From positions 372,001 through 436,000 of the forward strand of contig NZ_JACFXY010000002.1 of NCBI RefSeq assembly GCF_014946725.1: DNA of 64,000 nt. The letters run 5' to 3'. The number at the start of each line of letters is the position of its first letter. The stretch's first letter is position 1. The stretch is from Mixta mediterraneensis. GTDB lineage: Bacteria > Pseudomonadota > Gammaproteobacteria > Enterobacterales > Enterobacteriaceae. Below the pieces are notes generated by a model, which was not told where the DNA came from, made no database searches, and was given only the letters and a program-made list of their open reading frames with translations. Below are positions 53,100-62,322 of this stretch, in pieces. A program made the translations under genes and the position numbers.

Positions 53100-55085
53100 A
53101 TGACCGATGAACAAGGGCAAACCTTGTTGTATACCTTATTTGGTACAACCAGCCCTCATTGGCGTCTCACCACGGACAGTGATGCGTTGCATTTTGCTGA
53201 AGATGAATCATCAACTACCCATATTGCCCTGCCGTTAACGCCGGGTCAGGCCAGTTTATTGCGCAGCATGCCGGTTATCACCTCCAGTATTAACCTGACG
53301 CTACCGCTGCATGGCGTACCCGTGCCAATGCATTTCGTTGGTCGTAAGGTGAACCAATCAAGCTGGGGCGGTACAGCGTCGGCCTGGGGCGATACTACTG
53401 CCGTGGCGCGTGATTTAACGCAGGGTCTCTCTTTTGCTGAGCAGGTGGTTTCAGAAGCCAATTCGGTCATCGTTATTCTCGATCAACGCGGCAATATTCA
53501 ACGATTTAACCGCCTGAGTGAAGAATATACCGGCCTGCATGAGCATGAAGTCATCGGGCGCAACGTTTTTCAGCTTTTTATGAGTAAACAGGAAGCTGCG
53601 GCTTCGCGTCGCAACATTGCCGGTTTCTTTCGTGATGGCAACTCTTATGAAGTAGAACGCTGGATTAAAACCAAAAAGGGCCAGCGATTGTTTCTGTTTC
53701 GTAATAAGTTCGTGCACAGCGGTAGCGGGAAAAATGAAATTTTTCTCATCTGTTCAGGAATGGACATAACAGAGGAAAGGCGCGCTCAGGAACGCCTGCG
53801 GGTGCTGGCAAACACCGATACGGTAACGGGCCTACCTAATCGCAATGCTATTCAGCAACGGATGAGCCAGGCACTGGAACAGGCAGGTGACGATGAAACG
53901 GGTGTCGTGTACCTCGATCTGGATAACTTTAAGAAAGTTAACGACGCCTATGGGCACATGTTTGGCGATCAGCTGTTACAAGCCGTGTCGCTGGCGATTT
54001 TAAGCTGCCTGGATAAAGATCAAACGCTAGGACGGCTGGGTGGAGATGAGTTTGTGGTGCTGGCAGAACATACCAGCCAGGCTTCTCTGGAAGCGATGTC
54101 ATCCCGCATTCTGGATCGCCTGCACCAGCCATTCCGCATTGGGCTGATCGAAGTGTATAGCGGCTGTTCCATTGGTATTGCCCTCGCCCCGCTGCACGGT
54201 GAAGATCGCGAAAGCCTGATCCGTAATGCCGATACGGCGATGTACCACGCCAAAGAGAACGGTCGCGGTAAATTTTGTGTGTTCACCGCTGAGATGAATC
54301 AGCGCGTGTTTGAATATTTATGGCTGGACACCAACTTACGCAAAGCGCTTGTGCTTGATCATTTAATCGTATTTTACCAGCCAAAAATCGACAGCGATGG
54401 CGAAGTGCGCAGCGCAGAAGCGTTAGTGCGCTGGAACTCGCCGGAGCGTGGCATGGTGTCTCCCGCAGAATTTATTCCATACGCGGAAGAGTCCGGATTG
54501 ATCGTCCCGCTGGGGCGCTGGGTTATGCTCAACGTCCTGCAACAGGTGCTTACCTGGCGTCAGCAGGATATTGACCTGCGCGTGGCGGTAAATGTTTCGG
54601 CGCGTCAGCTGCTCGATAAAAGTATTTATTGTGATCTGAAACAAGCCTTAACCGACGCCGGACTGAGCGATTGCCCAATCGATATTGAGCTGACCGAAAG
54701 CTGCCTGATTGAGAATGAAGCCGAAGCCCTGACGCTAATGAAACAGTTTCAGGCGCTGGGTGCTCAGGTTCATCTTGACGATTTTGGTACGGGTTATTCG
54801 TCGCTGTCACAGTTAGCCCGTATGCCAATCAACGCTATTAAGCTCGATCAGAGCTTTATTCGTAATATTAATCAACAACCGGTTTCACAGTCGCTGGTTC
54901 GTGCGATTTTTGCCGTAGCCAAGGCACTTGATTTGCAGGTGATTGCTGAAGGCATTGAAACTGAAGCTGAAGAAAAATTTGTTCTCAATAGCGGAGTTGA
55001 TGGACGCCAGGGTTACTACTATGCAAAACCAATGCCCGCAGAGCAGTTTGGGCATTGGCTGGCTAAGCATCCTGCCCGCGTTTAA
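53100..55085 (+). CDS. pdeR: RpfR/PdeR: PAS-GGDEF-EAL c-di-GMP phosphodiesterase and DSF receptor
   Basis: 661 aa, the E. coli PdeR (YciR) length. N-terminal FI-type domain (about 1-100, ITSSINLTLPLHGVPVPMHF), PAS (about 110-220, SEANSVIVILDQRGNIQRFN), GGDEF with an intact GRLGGDEFVVLAE, and EAL with SAEALVRWNSPERG, ELTESCLIENE and LDDFGTGYSSL. PdeR orthologues beside rpfF are called RpfR: the PAS binds the DSF fatty acid and the FI domain binds RpfF, with c-di-GMP lowered on signal binding. An rpfF gene lies convergently 15 bp downstream. Confidence 0.95.
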   Translation: MTDEQGQTLLYTLFGTTSPHWRLTTDSDALHFAEDESSTTHIALPLTPGQASLLRSMPVITSSINLTLPLHGVPVPMHFVGRKVNQSSWGGTASAWGDTTAVARDLTQGLSFAEQVVSEANSVIVILDQRGNIQRFNRLSEEYTGLHEHEVIGRNVFQLFMSKQEAAASRRNIAGFFRDGNSYEVERWIKTKKGQRLFLFRNKFVHSGSGKNEIFLICSGMDITEERRAQERLRVLANTDTVTGLPNRNAIQQRMSQALEQAGDDETGVVYLDLDNFKKVNDAYGHMFGDQLLQAVSLAILSCLDKDQTLGRLGGDEFVVLAEHTSQASLEAMSSRILDRLHQPFRIGLIEVYSGCSIGIALAPLHGEDRESLIRNADTAMYHAKENGRGKFCVFTAEMNQRVFEYLWLDTNLRKALVLDHLIVFYQPKIDSDGEVRSAEALVRWNSPERGMVSPAEFIPYAEESGLIVPLGRWVMLNVLQQVLTWRQQDIDLRVAVNVSARQLLDKSIYCDLKQALTDAGLSDCPIDIELTESCLIENEAEALTLMKQFQALGAQVHLDDFGTGYSSLSQLARMPINAIKLDQSFIRNINQQPVSQSLVRAIFAVAKALDLQVIAEGIETEAEEKFVLNSGVDGRQGYYYAKPMPAEQFGHWLAKHPARV

Positions 55086-55100
55086 CGCTGGCTTATATTA

Positions 55101-55967
55101 CTATCCCGCTTTACGCAACGAAGCGCTATGGCGGTTTTGTAATTGCACCAGACGTTCCATATAAGCAATATCTTTTGGTTCAATGGTGAAAGCAAAATCA
55201 ACCCAATCTTCAGTGATGTCCATTAGCTCAGCGCGCGACAGTTGCAGTACGCGCTGACGCGCTTTGAGCATTGCCCGCACGCCATTCAGTTTAGGGCGGA
55301 GGGTGTCAATGAACGTACGCGTGGCGCGATAACTCTCGCCCGGCTGGAACACTTTGTCGACCAGGCCGCGCGTTTCGAACCATTCGGCGCTGTGTGATTC
55401 CCCTTCACAGATTAGCTCTTCCGCCAGTTTCATACCTGCACGACGAGCCACCAACGAATATCCGCCCATGCCCGGAAACAGGTTAAAGGCGATTTCAGGG
55501 AAGCCCATGCGTGCATTGTTTTGCGCCAGGATAAAATGGTGTGCCAGTGCGGCTTCAAATCCACCGCCTAATGCACTGCCTTCAATCATTGCTAACGTTA
55601 CCGCACCGGTATCGAACCCACGCGCTGCTGAGTGAATGCAATCCACACAGGCGCGGGCATAAGCACGTAAAGCCTCGCGACGATTATTGCGAATGCACTC
55701 GACAAAAAAGCGTAAATCACCGCCCGCATTAAACATCTGCGGCACCAGCGAGCCAGTTACCCAGAAATCAATCGGCAAGCCCGAACGCTGAGCGGCGTAA
55801 CTCAGGTTCATGATTTCCTCGATCAATTCATGATTGAAGCTGGGACGCGGTTGCGCCCGCAACATCATCCACATGGTGCGGCGTCCTTCCTCGTAATAAG
55901 CCACCAACTGTGTGGTATGTCCGACTTCGGTAAACAATCTGCAAGTTGCTTGGTTAATTACTGTCAT
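55101..55967 (-). CDS. rpfF: DSF synthase RpfF (crotonase family)
   Basis: 288 aa. Crotonase fold with FNAGGDLRFFVECIRNNRRE, and the two catalytic Glu of RpfF, Glu138 in LGGGFEAALAHH and Glu158 in MGFPEIAFNLFPGMGGYS, 20 residues apart as in Xanthomonas RpfF (141 and 161). It makes cis-2-unsaturated fatty acid signals from acyl-ACP. E. coli lacks it; here it is convergent with the receptor gene. The enoyl-CoA hydratase alternative is less likely because of the neighbour and the LFPGMGGYS motif. Confidence 0.9.
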   Translation of the reverse strand: MTVINQATCRLFTEVGHTTQLVAYYEEGRRTMWMMLRAQPRPSFNHELIEEIMNLSYAAQRSGLPIDFWVTGSLVPQMFNAGGDLRFFVECIRNNRREALRAYARACVDCIHSAARGFDTGAVTLAMIEGSALGGGFEAALAHHFILAQNNARMGFPEIAFNLFPGMGGYSLVARRAGMKLAEELICEGESHSAEWFETRGLVDKVFQPGESYRATRTFIDTLRPKLNGVRAMLKARQRVLQLSRAELMDITEDWVDFAFTIEPKDIAYMERLVQLQNRHSASLRKAG

Positions 55968-56109
55968 AGTCTCATCCTCTGTTTATTAGATGCGTTTTTT
56001 ACGCTACATCAGCGTAATGCAGAGCGAGGCCAGACCAAATGAGAGATTGATTTATAACACGAAATCCAGAGGTATCCCCGACACGTCTATCAGGGATTGA
56101 TTAGGAGGG
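55968..56109. other. rpfF upstream region
   Basis: About 140 bp holding the minus-strand rpfF promoter region; no clear consensus boxes. It borders the kdgT fossil. Confidence 0.4.
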
Positions 56110-56556
56110 TTACTTAATGGCCGCGCGTTGACTTATCGCAATCTGCGAACGCTTAACGCGTTTTGAATAAACAGCGGTGATAATCGGTACCAGGACGGAA
56201 GTGACAATAACTGAAGTCGCAACAAGTGCAGTTGCGGCAGGTGTAACCGGTTTAAACTGGGGCAGCATTTCAGCAATTAATACCGGCGTGGCGACGGCAG
56301 TACCTGCGGTACTGGACGCGGCGATACCTGCGGTTCCATCACCACCACCAATAAGGCGATCGGTGATGATTAACGGAATGCCGGTAATTATAATTCACCG
56401 CAACACCAGGCATAATGCCCAGCAAGCCGGTTTCGGCAACCACCGCTAGGTTAATCGTATTGCCTAAGGCAAAAGCGAAGAACGGGATCAGCGTATGTAC
56501 CGCTTTGCCAAAAAATTCACGTCGTTCCGGGTCGGGATTACCCAGCGCAAAACCCC
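56110..56556 (-). pseudogene. kdgT: kdgT 3' fossil (2-keto-3-deoxygluconate permease)
   Basis: The minus strand encodes the C-terminal half of Kdg[41 protein letters not shown], then after a one-base insertion (near 56398) [20 protein letters not shown] and [20 protein letters not shown] to a stop at 56110. The first half of the gene is missing; the break lies 11 bp beyond the araD stop. A plus-strand frame across this stretch (56177-56449) is antisense and not coding. It shows that pectin/uronate-type catabolism genes once lay here. Confidence 0.85.
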
Positions 56557-56566
56557 TTTAGGTTAT

Positions 56567-57265
56567 TTACTTTTGTCCATACCAGGCATTTTCACCGTGT
56601 TTGCGCAGATAATGGAGATCAAGCAAGGTTTGCTGAATCGGCGGCAAGCTGGCGGTTAATTGCTGGCTGAATAAACCCTTATAAGCCACTTCTTCTAATA
56701 TTACAGCGCTGTGAACAGCAGCATGTGCGTCTTTTCCCCATGCGAAAGGTCCGTGCGAATTAACCAGCACAGCGGGAATAGCACTGGGAGAGAGTTCGCG
56801 TTGAGCAAAGGTCTCAATAATCACTTCGCCGGTATTCCATTCATATTCGCTTTTAATTTCCTGATCGCGCATTGCACGCGTACAGGGGATTTCGCCATAA
56901 AAATCATCCGCATGGGTAGTTCCCCATGCAGGTATTGCGCGTCCCGCCTGCGCCCAGATCGTGGCGTGGCGCGAATGTGTATGCACAATACCGCCAACTT
57001 CTGGCCAGGCAAGGTAAAGCGCGCGATGGGTTGCCGTGTCAGAAGAAGGACGTTTGTCCCCTTCAACGACTTCACCGGTAGCAAGATCAACCACTACCAT
57101 ATCATCCCGCTTCATTACGTCGTAACGCACACCCGACGGTTTGATTACCAGCAGGTTTTGCTCGCGATCGATAGCGCTGACATTTCCCCAGGTAAACGTC
57201 ACTAAATTATATTTGGGCAAATCCAGGTTGGCTTCTAAAACCTGTTGTTTAAGCTGTTCCAGCAT
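56567..57265 (-). CDS. araD: L-ribulose-5-phosphate 4-epimerase AraD
   Basis: 232 aa, the E. coli length within one residue. Class II aldolase fold with metal-binding [14 protein letters not shown] and [11 protein letters not shown], the acid/base Asp region [11 protein letters not shown] and [18 protein letters not shown], ending [18 protein letters not shown]. Converts L-ribulose-5-phosphate to D-xylulose-5-phosphate. No araB, araA or araC lies nearby, so it is isolated; UlaF or SgbE are alternatives by family but the sequence is closest to AraD. Confidence 0.92.
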   Translation of the reverse strand: MLEQLKQQVLEANLDLPKYNLVTFTWGNVSAIDREQNLLVIKPSGVRYDVMKRDDMVVVDLATGEVVEGDKRPSSDTATHRALYLAWPEVGGIVHTHSRHATIWAQAGRAIPAWGTTHADDFYGEIPCTRAMRDQEIKSEYEWNTGEVIIETFAQRELSPSAIPAVLVNSHGPFAWGKDAHAAVHSAVILEEVAYKGLFSQQLTASLPPIQQTLLDLHYLRKHGENAWYGQK

Positions 57266-57568
57266 TCCTTTTCTCCGGCTGACAATCGTGCTTAAAGTTT
57301 GCGGAGCAAGCGGGTAAAAGGTTATGGAGCAAATAGCTATAAACGCAGAATGAATTGGCTATGAAAGCAAAATTGTGGTGTGAATTGAGAATTGTCTGCC
57401 TTCGGAAATTTCACAGAATGTTTAAAATATTTTCAAATATAGAGCGGCCCTGTTTGCCTGGGTTTAATGCTCTTAAGGGAGGGGTAACAGAATGACGGTA
57501 GCGGGTGAAATTTATTTCGGCGCTATACTTAACGTGTTGCCTCTGTGAGCACACTAAAGGAGAAGTTT
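57266..57568. other. araD-osmB divergent intergenic region
   Basis: 303 bp without a gene. Holds the araD upstream sequence and, near the right side, the sigmaS-type promoter of osmB at 57522-57532. Confidence 0.5.
57522..57532 (+). promoter_or_regulatory. SigmaS-type -10 box of osmB
   Basis: GCTATACTTAA equals the sigmaS extended -10 consensus (KCTAYACTTAA), 36 bp upstream of the osmB start. E. coli osmB is also sigmaS-controlled and osmotically induced. Confidence 0.75.
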
Positions 57569-57784
57569 ATGACAATTACAATGAAACGAATTAGTGCGGC
57601 CGTTCTTGCTACCACGTTGATTGTCGCGTTAAGCGGTTGTTCAAACTGGTCGAAGCGCGATCGCAATACGGCTATTGGGGCCGGTGCTGGCGCCATTGGT
57701 GGTTCTGTTCTGACTAATGGCAGCGGGCTTGGCACCGTGGGCGGTGCAGCGGTAGGCGGTATTATCGGTCATCAGGTCCATTAA
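57569..57784 (+). CDS. osmB: Osmotically inducible lipoprotein OsmB
   Basis: 71 aa from the ATG at 57569 (AGGAGA upstream). Signal peptide with lipobox ALSGC, then SNWSKRDRNTAIGAGAGAIG and glycine-zipper repeats (GTVGGAAVGGIIGHQV), as in E. coli OsmB (72 aa). Outer-membrane or inner-membrane lipoprotein of the glycine-zipper type, stress induced; precise role unclear. Followed by a symmetric terminator. Confidence 0.95.
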   Translation: MTITMKRISAAVLATTLIVALSGCSNWSKRDRNTAIGAGAGAIGGSVLTNGSGLGTVGGAAVGGIIGHQVH

Positions 57785-57812
57785 TAGCCTAATTAAACGC
57801 GGCTACCTGTAC

Positions 57813-57836
57813 ATCGGGCTAACTAACTAGCCCGAT
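57813..57836. terminator. Symmetric terminator between osmB and yciH
   Basis: ATCGGGCTA-ACTAAC-TAGCCCGAT lies between the convergent osmB and yciH stops and could serve both; the T-runs are short. Confidence 0.65.
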
Positions 57837-57844
57837 TCATTGCC

Positions 57845-58168
57845 TTAACCGCCCGCCAGCTTGACCTTCATCCCCTTCGCTTCCAGCAGATTTTTGAGCA
57901 GATCACGTTTATCACCCTGGATTTCGATAACGCCATCTTTTAATGAACCACCGCAGCCGCATTTTTTCTTCAGCTCAGCGGTAAGCTGGGTTAATGCCGC
58001 ATCATCCAAATCGATACCAGTAATCAGGCAGACGCCTTTACCTTTACGGCCACTGGTCTGTCGCTGTATGCGAACGATGCCATCACCTTTAGGCCGTTCG
58101 GCTTTAGGCTGCGGCTGTTCTATGCGCCCCACACCGGTCGAATACACCAGAGGATTATCGCGACTCAT
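57845..58168 (-). CDS. yciH: SUI1/eIF1-family translation protein YciH
   Basis: 107 aa. SUI1 domain: VRIQRQTSGRKGKGVCLITG, LKKKCGCGGSLKDGVIEIQG and GDKRDLLKNLLEAKGMKVKL. E. coli YciH affects start-site fidelity and stress translation. Its ATG overlaps the pyrF stop by one base, and the pyrF-yciH pairing is conserved. Confidence 0.96.
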   Translation of the reverse strand: MSRDNPLVYSTGVGRIEQPQPKAERPKGDGIVRIQRQTSGRKGKGVCLITGIDLDDAALTQLTAELKKKCGCGGSLKDGVIEIQGDKRDLLKNLLEAKGMKVKLAGG

Positions 58169-58887
58169 TAAGCTTCTCCCAGGCTGTGCAGAATGGATTG
58201 CAGGGTAGCGGCCGGATCGGCTGATTGGGTGATCGGACGCCCAATTACCATATAGTCTACGCCAGCCTGTTTCGCCTGTTGTGGCGTCATAATGCGGCGC
58301 TGATCGCCGGCATCGCTACCCGCCGGACGAATACCTGGCGTGACTAGCGTAAAATCCTGTCCTATTGCCTGTCTGAAACGTCCGGCTTCATGGGCGGAAC
58401 ACACTACCCCGTTAAGTCCACATTCGGCGGTTAATTTTGCCAGCCGCTCCGCCTGTTCTGCTGGCGTGAGCGTAATACCCAAACCTTTAAGATCGTCGGC
58501 ATCCATGCTGGTTAATACCGTAACAGCGATAAGCAACGGGGCATCTTTGCCAAACGGTATTAACGCTTCACGTGCGGCATTCATCATTCGCGCCCCGCCG
58601 CTGGCATGCACGTTCACCATCCAGACGCCAAGATCGGCGGCTGCGGCAACAGCATGCGCGGTAGTGTTTGGAATATCATGAAATTTGAGATCAAGGAATA
58701 CATTGAAGCCGCGCTGTTGCAGGTCTTTTACCAGCGTTGGGCCAAATAAGGTGAACATCTCTTTGCCCACTTTCAGTCGGCAACTGCGAGGATCGATCTG
58801 GTCAACAAAACGTAATGCGCTATTAAGGTCGTGATAATCGAGCGCCACCAGAATCGGCGAAGCGGTCACAGTTTGGGGTGAAGGCAT
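58168..58887 (-). CDS. pyrF: Orotidine-5'-phosphate decarboxylase
   Basis: 239 aa from the ATG at 58887 (AGAGGAA upstream; a longer frame reaches 58929). Last step of UMP synthesis. Catalytic DxKxxD in [28 protein letters not shown], and phosphate-binding [19 protein letters not shown]. Similar to E. coli PyrF (245 aa). Confidence 0.97.
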   Translation of the reverse strand: MPSPQTVTASPILVALDYHDLNSALRFVDQIDPRSCRLKVGKEMFTLFGPTLVKDLQQRGFNVFLDLKFHDIPNTTAHAVAAAADLGVWMVNVHASGGARMMNAAREALIPFGKDAPLLIAVTVLTSMDADDLKGLGITLTPAEQAERLAKLTAECGLNGVVCSAHEAGRFRQAIGQDFTLVTPGIRPAGSDAGDQRRIMTPQQAKQAGVDYMVIGRPITQSADPAATLQSILHSLGEA

Positions 58888-59087
58888 AGCATTTCCTCTG
58901 CAGTGGGCACCCGCAGGCGCATGATTCAAACGGCAAGCATTCTACCTGCGGCCCTGCATCATCACAATCGCTGTTCTTGCCTGTATGACAAGAAGCTGCT
59001 CGATGCTGGCAATGGAATAAGTATTTTTATTTGTATGTTGTAACTAAAACATATACCGACGTGCTTTCGCTCTGCAATCCCCCCGCT

Positions 59088-60257
59088 TTATTGTCCGTCG
59101 AGACCACGAATGGGTTTTACAGAGGACCAGGTACGGCAGGAAGGACAATGCCAGTAAAGCGCATGTGCAGTGAAGCCACATTTTTGGCAGCGATAGCGCG
59201 GTTTGGTGCGAATCTGCTCGCCCACCATATCGCGTAATACCATAAGGCTTTCTTTTGCGCGCCCGTCTTCAGCTTCGTGCAGGTGGAAATCCATCAGGCG
59301 ATGAAACACCCGCATCGTGGGATGACGTTGTAATTGTCGATTGATATACAGCTGCGCCGCTTCCGGGCCCTGCTGCTGCTCAAGTATTTCGGACATGTAA
59401 AGCTCGGCCGCAGCCCCGGTGTTTTCTTCAACGCAACGCTGCAGAAAATCAGCCCAGGCTTCCGGCTGGTTCAGGCGCTGGAAACAGGTTTCCAGCATAG
59501 GGAGTGTTTCACTCACTAACTCTTTATCCTGATCAAGCACACGCTGCAAATGTCCAACGGCTTTGGCATAATCGCCCTTCTCCATCAGGATGCGGCCCAT
59601 CATGATAGAAATACGCGCACTTTGCCGATCGGCGGCTTCGCCCTTTTTCAGTAAATTCATGGCGCGATCGAGATCGTCGCTGCTCATCGCCTGCAACGCG
59701 AGTTCGCAATAAAAATGGGCAATTTCGCCTTTTTGTTTATCTTTACCTAATTTAACTAAACGCTCGGCAACGTCTATTGCCTGCTGCCAGTCGCTGGTAG
59801 CCTGGTGAATCAGCAATAGCTGTTGTAATGCGCTGAGACGAAAATCTGTTTCATCAGTTAATTGCTTGAACATGTCCTCTGCACGGTCATAAAGACCGGC
59901 AGCCATGTAATCGCGCCCTAACTGCTGAATGGCAAGTAAACGCTGATCGTAGCTCAGAGACGCGCTTTCCATTAATGACTGATGGATACGAATGGCACGA
60001 TCAACTTCGCCACGCGAACGGAATAAGTTACCTAACGTAAGGTGAGCCTCAACCGTGCCGCTGTCCTCTTTCAGCATATCCAGAAACAGATCAACCGCTT
60101 TATCTTGCTGGTTGGACAGCAGGAAGTTCACACCCGTGACATATTCGCGAGATAAGCGGTTCGCTTCCTGTTGCTTGCCCTGCTGCGCACTACGTCGGCC
60201 CATATACCAGCCGTACGCAGCAGCAATTGGAAGCAACAGAAACAGCAATTCAAGCAT
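59088..60257 (-). CDS. lapB: LPS assembly regulator LapB (YciM)
   Basis: 389 aa, the E. coli length. N-terminal membrane anchor (MLELLFLLLPIAAAYGWYMG), nine or so TPR repeats (VEAHLTLGNLFRSRGEVDRA; GLYDRAEDMFKQLTDE), and a C-terminal rubredoxin-like zinc site CQKCGFTAHALYWHCPSC. With FtsH it controls LpxC turnover and so LPS amount. Follows lapA by 6 bp. Confidence 0.97.
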   Translation of the reverse strand: MLELLFLLLPIAAAYGWYMGRRSAQQGKQQEANRLSREYVTGVNFLLSNQQDKAVDLFLDMLKEDSGTVEAHLTLGNLFRSRGEVDRAIRIHQSLMESASLSYDQRLLAIQQLGRDYMAAGLYDRAEDMFKQLTDETDFRLSALQQLLLIHQATSDWQQAIDVAERLVKLGKDKQKGEIAHFYCELALQAMSSDDLDRAMNLLKKGEAADRQSARISIMMGRILMEKGDYAKAVGHLQRVLDQDKELVSETLPMLETCFQRLNQPEAWADFLQRCVEENTGAAAELYMSEILEQQQGPEAAQLYINRQLQRHPTMRVFHRLMDFHLHEAEDGRAKESLMVLRDMVGEQIRTKPRYRCQKCGFTAHALYWHCPSCRTWSSVKPIRGLDGQ

Positions 60258-60263
60258 GGACGA

Positions 60264-60569
60264 TTATTCCCGGGCAGACGATGATGTCGTCGTCATTGAC
60301 GTACTGCCCTGTTCAATTTGCGCCTGCATACGTTTTACTTTGCGCTGTGCATTTGCCAACGAAACGCGGACGCGTAACCAGAACAAACCGCAAATTGCCC
60401 AGCCGAGCAAAAATCCTGCGCCAAACAAGGCTGCCAGTAAGGTAGAGATACGGAATTGGCCCTGTGCGAGCAGATAGTTAAAGGTGATGACCTGATCGTT
60501 ATGCGCGCCTAAGGTGACGGAAATGATGAAGATGACCAAAACCATTAAAAAAATCAGCAAATATTTCAC
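60264..60569 (-). CDS. lapA: LPS assembly protein LapA (YciS)
   Basis: 101 aa with two membrane helices (YLLIFLMVLVIFIISVTLGA and STLLAALFGAGFLLGWAICG) and a cytoplasmic coiled coil (SLANAQRKVKRMQAQIEQG). Coexpressed with lapB and heat-shock controlled in E. coli; no clear sigma32 boxes were identified here. Confidence 0.95.
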   Translation of the reverse strand: MKYLLIFLMVLVIFIISVTLGAHNDQVITFNYLLAQGQFRISTLLAALFGAGFLLGWAICGLFWLRVRVSLANAQRKVKRMQAQIEQGSTSMTTTSSSARE

Positions 60570-60697
60570 AGTGCATCCTGTTGTGAGGTTATCGGGAATA
60601 ATTATGCCAAAATTACTGCAAAAATGCTGCTGCCAGCAGCACCGGACGATTCGTTTTTACGCAAGCGCAATCAAAAATATGAAGCCGACGCGTGGAA

Positions 60698-61462
60698 TTA
60701 CAATTCAGGCTTGCGTTGTGCGACTTCATTTTGCTCACCAGGAGGCAAGCTAAGCGGCCCGCAGAAACGCTGCGCCAGCCAGGTTGCGATGGTCACCAGC
60801 AACCATGACAATCCCGTCGCCATCACCAAATCACGCGGCCAGTGCATACCGAGTAACAGACGGCTGCCCATTACGGCGCTGGCCCACAAGAACACTATTG
60901 CTACCGTTTTGTAATGCCGACGTGGCCACAGTAATCCAGCGATCAGTAATGCCCAGCTGGCGGCAAACATAGTATGTCCCGAAGGAAATGCAAAGCCGGT
61001 TTCGTGCGCCCAATGTCTTTTTAGCCAGGCCGGTAACAGCGTATCGTCTGCCATCAATGTTTCCACCCTCTGGCTGCGCTGTTTGCGCTTTAACGCATAG
61101 AACGCTTTATCGTCCAGATCATGACTGTGTTCCAGCCACACCACATACGGACGCGGTTCCTGAACCCGATCTTTGATATAAGATTTAGTGTACTGTCCGG
61201 TCAGGATAGTGACGTTCATAATCAACAGCAGCAAAATCGCAGGCTTCCAGCGAAAGCGCAGACACCACATTACCCACGCGCTTAAAAGCAAACTGGTTAA
61301 TGTCCCCCACGGGCTGGAGACGGTTTCAGTCATCCAAAATAAAAATTTTAATACCGTACCGCTTTCGCCGGGTTGCCATTGCCAGCCAGAAACCCACACG
61401 GTTAGCGGCATAATCAAAAGCAGCAGCAGCCCTACCGTGGTGCGGCGCAAAATCTTATACAT
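60698..61462 (-). CDS. pgpB: Phosphatidylglycerophosphatase B
   Basis: 254 aa, six membrane helices. The PAP2 phosphatase motifs are present: KDRVQEPRPYVV, PSGHTMFAASW and SRLLLGMHWPRDLVMATG. Removes phosphate from phosphatidylglycerophosphate, phosphatidate and undecaprenyl pyrophosphate at the periplasmic face. Divergent from ribA with 225 bp between. Confidence 0.96.
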   Translation of the reverse strand: MYKILRRTTVGLLLLLIMPLTVWVSGWQWQPGESGTVLKFLFWMTETVSSPWGTLTSLLLSAWVMWCLRFRWKPAILLLLIMNVTILTGQYTKSYIKDRVQEPRPYVVWLEHSHDLDDKAFYALKRKQRSQRVETLMADDTLLPAWLKRHWAHETGFAFPSGHTMFAASWALLIAGLLWPRRHYKTVAIVFLWASAVMGSRLLLGMHWPRDLVMATGLSWLLVTIATWLAQRFCGPLSLPPGEQNEVAQRKPEL

Positions 61463-61687
61463 CCATTTTCCTTTTACAGGGCCAGATTAGCGTCAGGCGA
61501 ATAACTTTAGCTTAAAAAAGAATAACATAACCATTGCAGATTGGATAATTGTGCTTTATCACTACAATCGCTCTGACAGATTACCAGCCTACCTGTGGGT
61601 TGTGGCACAATATTAACGTTTATCGGGCTACACTCGCCCGGCGCTATCATGATGATAGTGCATCCGCTGAAGGTTCTGGAGAGTCAC
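61463..61687. other. pgpB-ribA divergent intergenic region
   Basis: 225 bp without a gene. No FMN riboswitch pattern was seen upstream of ribA; promoters for both genes must lie here but no consensus boxes stand out. Confidence 0.4.
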
Positions 61688-62281
61688 ATGCAGCTTAAAC
61701 GGGTGGCAGAAGCCAAACTGCCAACGCCATGGGGAGATTTCCTGATGGTAGGTTTTGAAGAACTGGCAACCGGCCATGACCATGTCGCGCTGGTCTTTGG
61801 TGAGATTAATGATAACGATCCGGTTTTGGCGCGCGTCCATTCGGAGTGCCTGACGGGCGATGCGCTTTTTAGTTTGCGTTGCGACTGTGGCTTCCAGCTA
61901 GAAGCAGCCTTAAACGCGATTGCTGAAGAAGGTCGTGGTGTGCTTCTTTACCATCGCCAGGAAGGTCGCAATATTGGCCTGCTGAATAAAATTCGCGCTT
62001 ACGCATTGCAGGATAAAGGTTACGATACCGTTGAAGCCAATCATCAACTGGGTTTCGCCGCTGACGAACGCGATTTCACGCTCTGCGCAGACATGTTTAA
62101 ACTGCTTGGGGTTAATGAAGTCCGGTTGTTAACCAATAATCCGCGCAAAGTAGAGATCTTATCGGAAGCCGGCATTAATATCGTTGAGCGTGTGCCGTTG
62201 ATTGTGGGCCGCAATCCGAAAAATTCGCACTATCTCGATACTAAAGCAGCCAAGATGGGACATTTACTGCCGAAGTCTTGA
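61688..62281 (+). CDS. ribA: GTP cyclohydrolase II
   Basis: 197 aa from the ATG at 61688 (GGAGAG upstream). First step of riboflavin synthesis. Zinc ligands Cys54, Cys65 and Cys67 ([18 protein letters not shown]) are at the E. coli positions; [20 protein letters not shown] and [10 protein letters not shown] complete the GTP site. Shares a terminator with the convergent acnA. Confidence 0.98.
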   Translation: MQLKRVAEAKLPTPWGDFLMVGFEELATGHDHVALVFGEINDNDPVLARVHSECLTGDALFSLRCDCGFQLEAALNAIAEEGRGVLLYHRQEGRNIGLLNKIRAYALQDKGYDTVEANHQLGFAADERDFTLCADMFKLLGVNEVRLLTNNPRKVEILSEAGINIVERVPLIVGRNPKNSHYLDTKAAKMGHLLPKS

Positions 62282-62284
62282 TGT

Positions 62285-62322
62285 AAAAAAGCCGGGGTTC
62301 TGCAACGAACCCCGGCTTTTTT
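62285..62322. terminator. Bidirectional terminator ribA/acnA
   Basis: AAAAAAGCCGGGGTTC-TGCAAC-GAACCCCGGCTTTTTT, a perfect 16-bp stem with A- and T-runs on both sides. Its right end touches the acnA stop codon. Confidence 0.95.

Noticed and set aside
56177..56449. 90-codon plus-strand frame
   Set aside because: It is antisense to the kdgT fossil; its Val/Ala-rich product reflects reversed membrane-helix codons.
61463..61687. FMN riboswitch upstream of ribA
   Set aside because: The conserved RFN-element blocks are not seen, and in enterics the riboswitch precedes ribB, not ribA.
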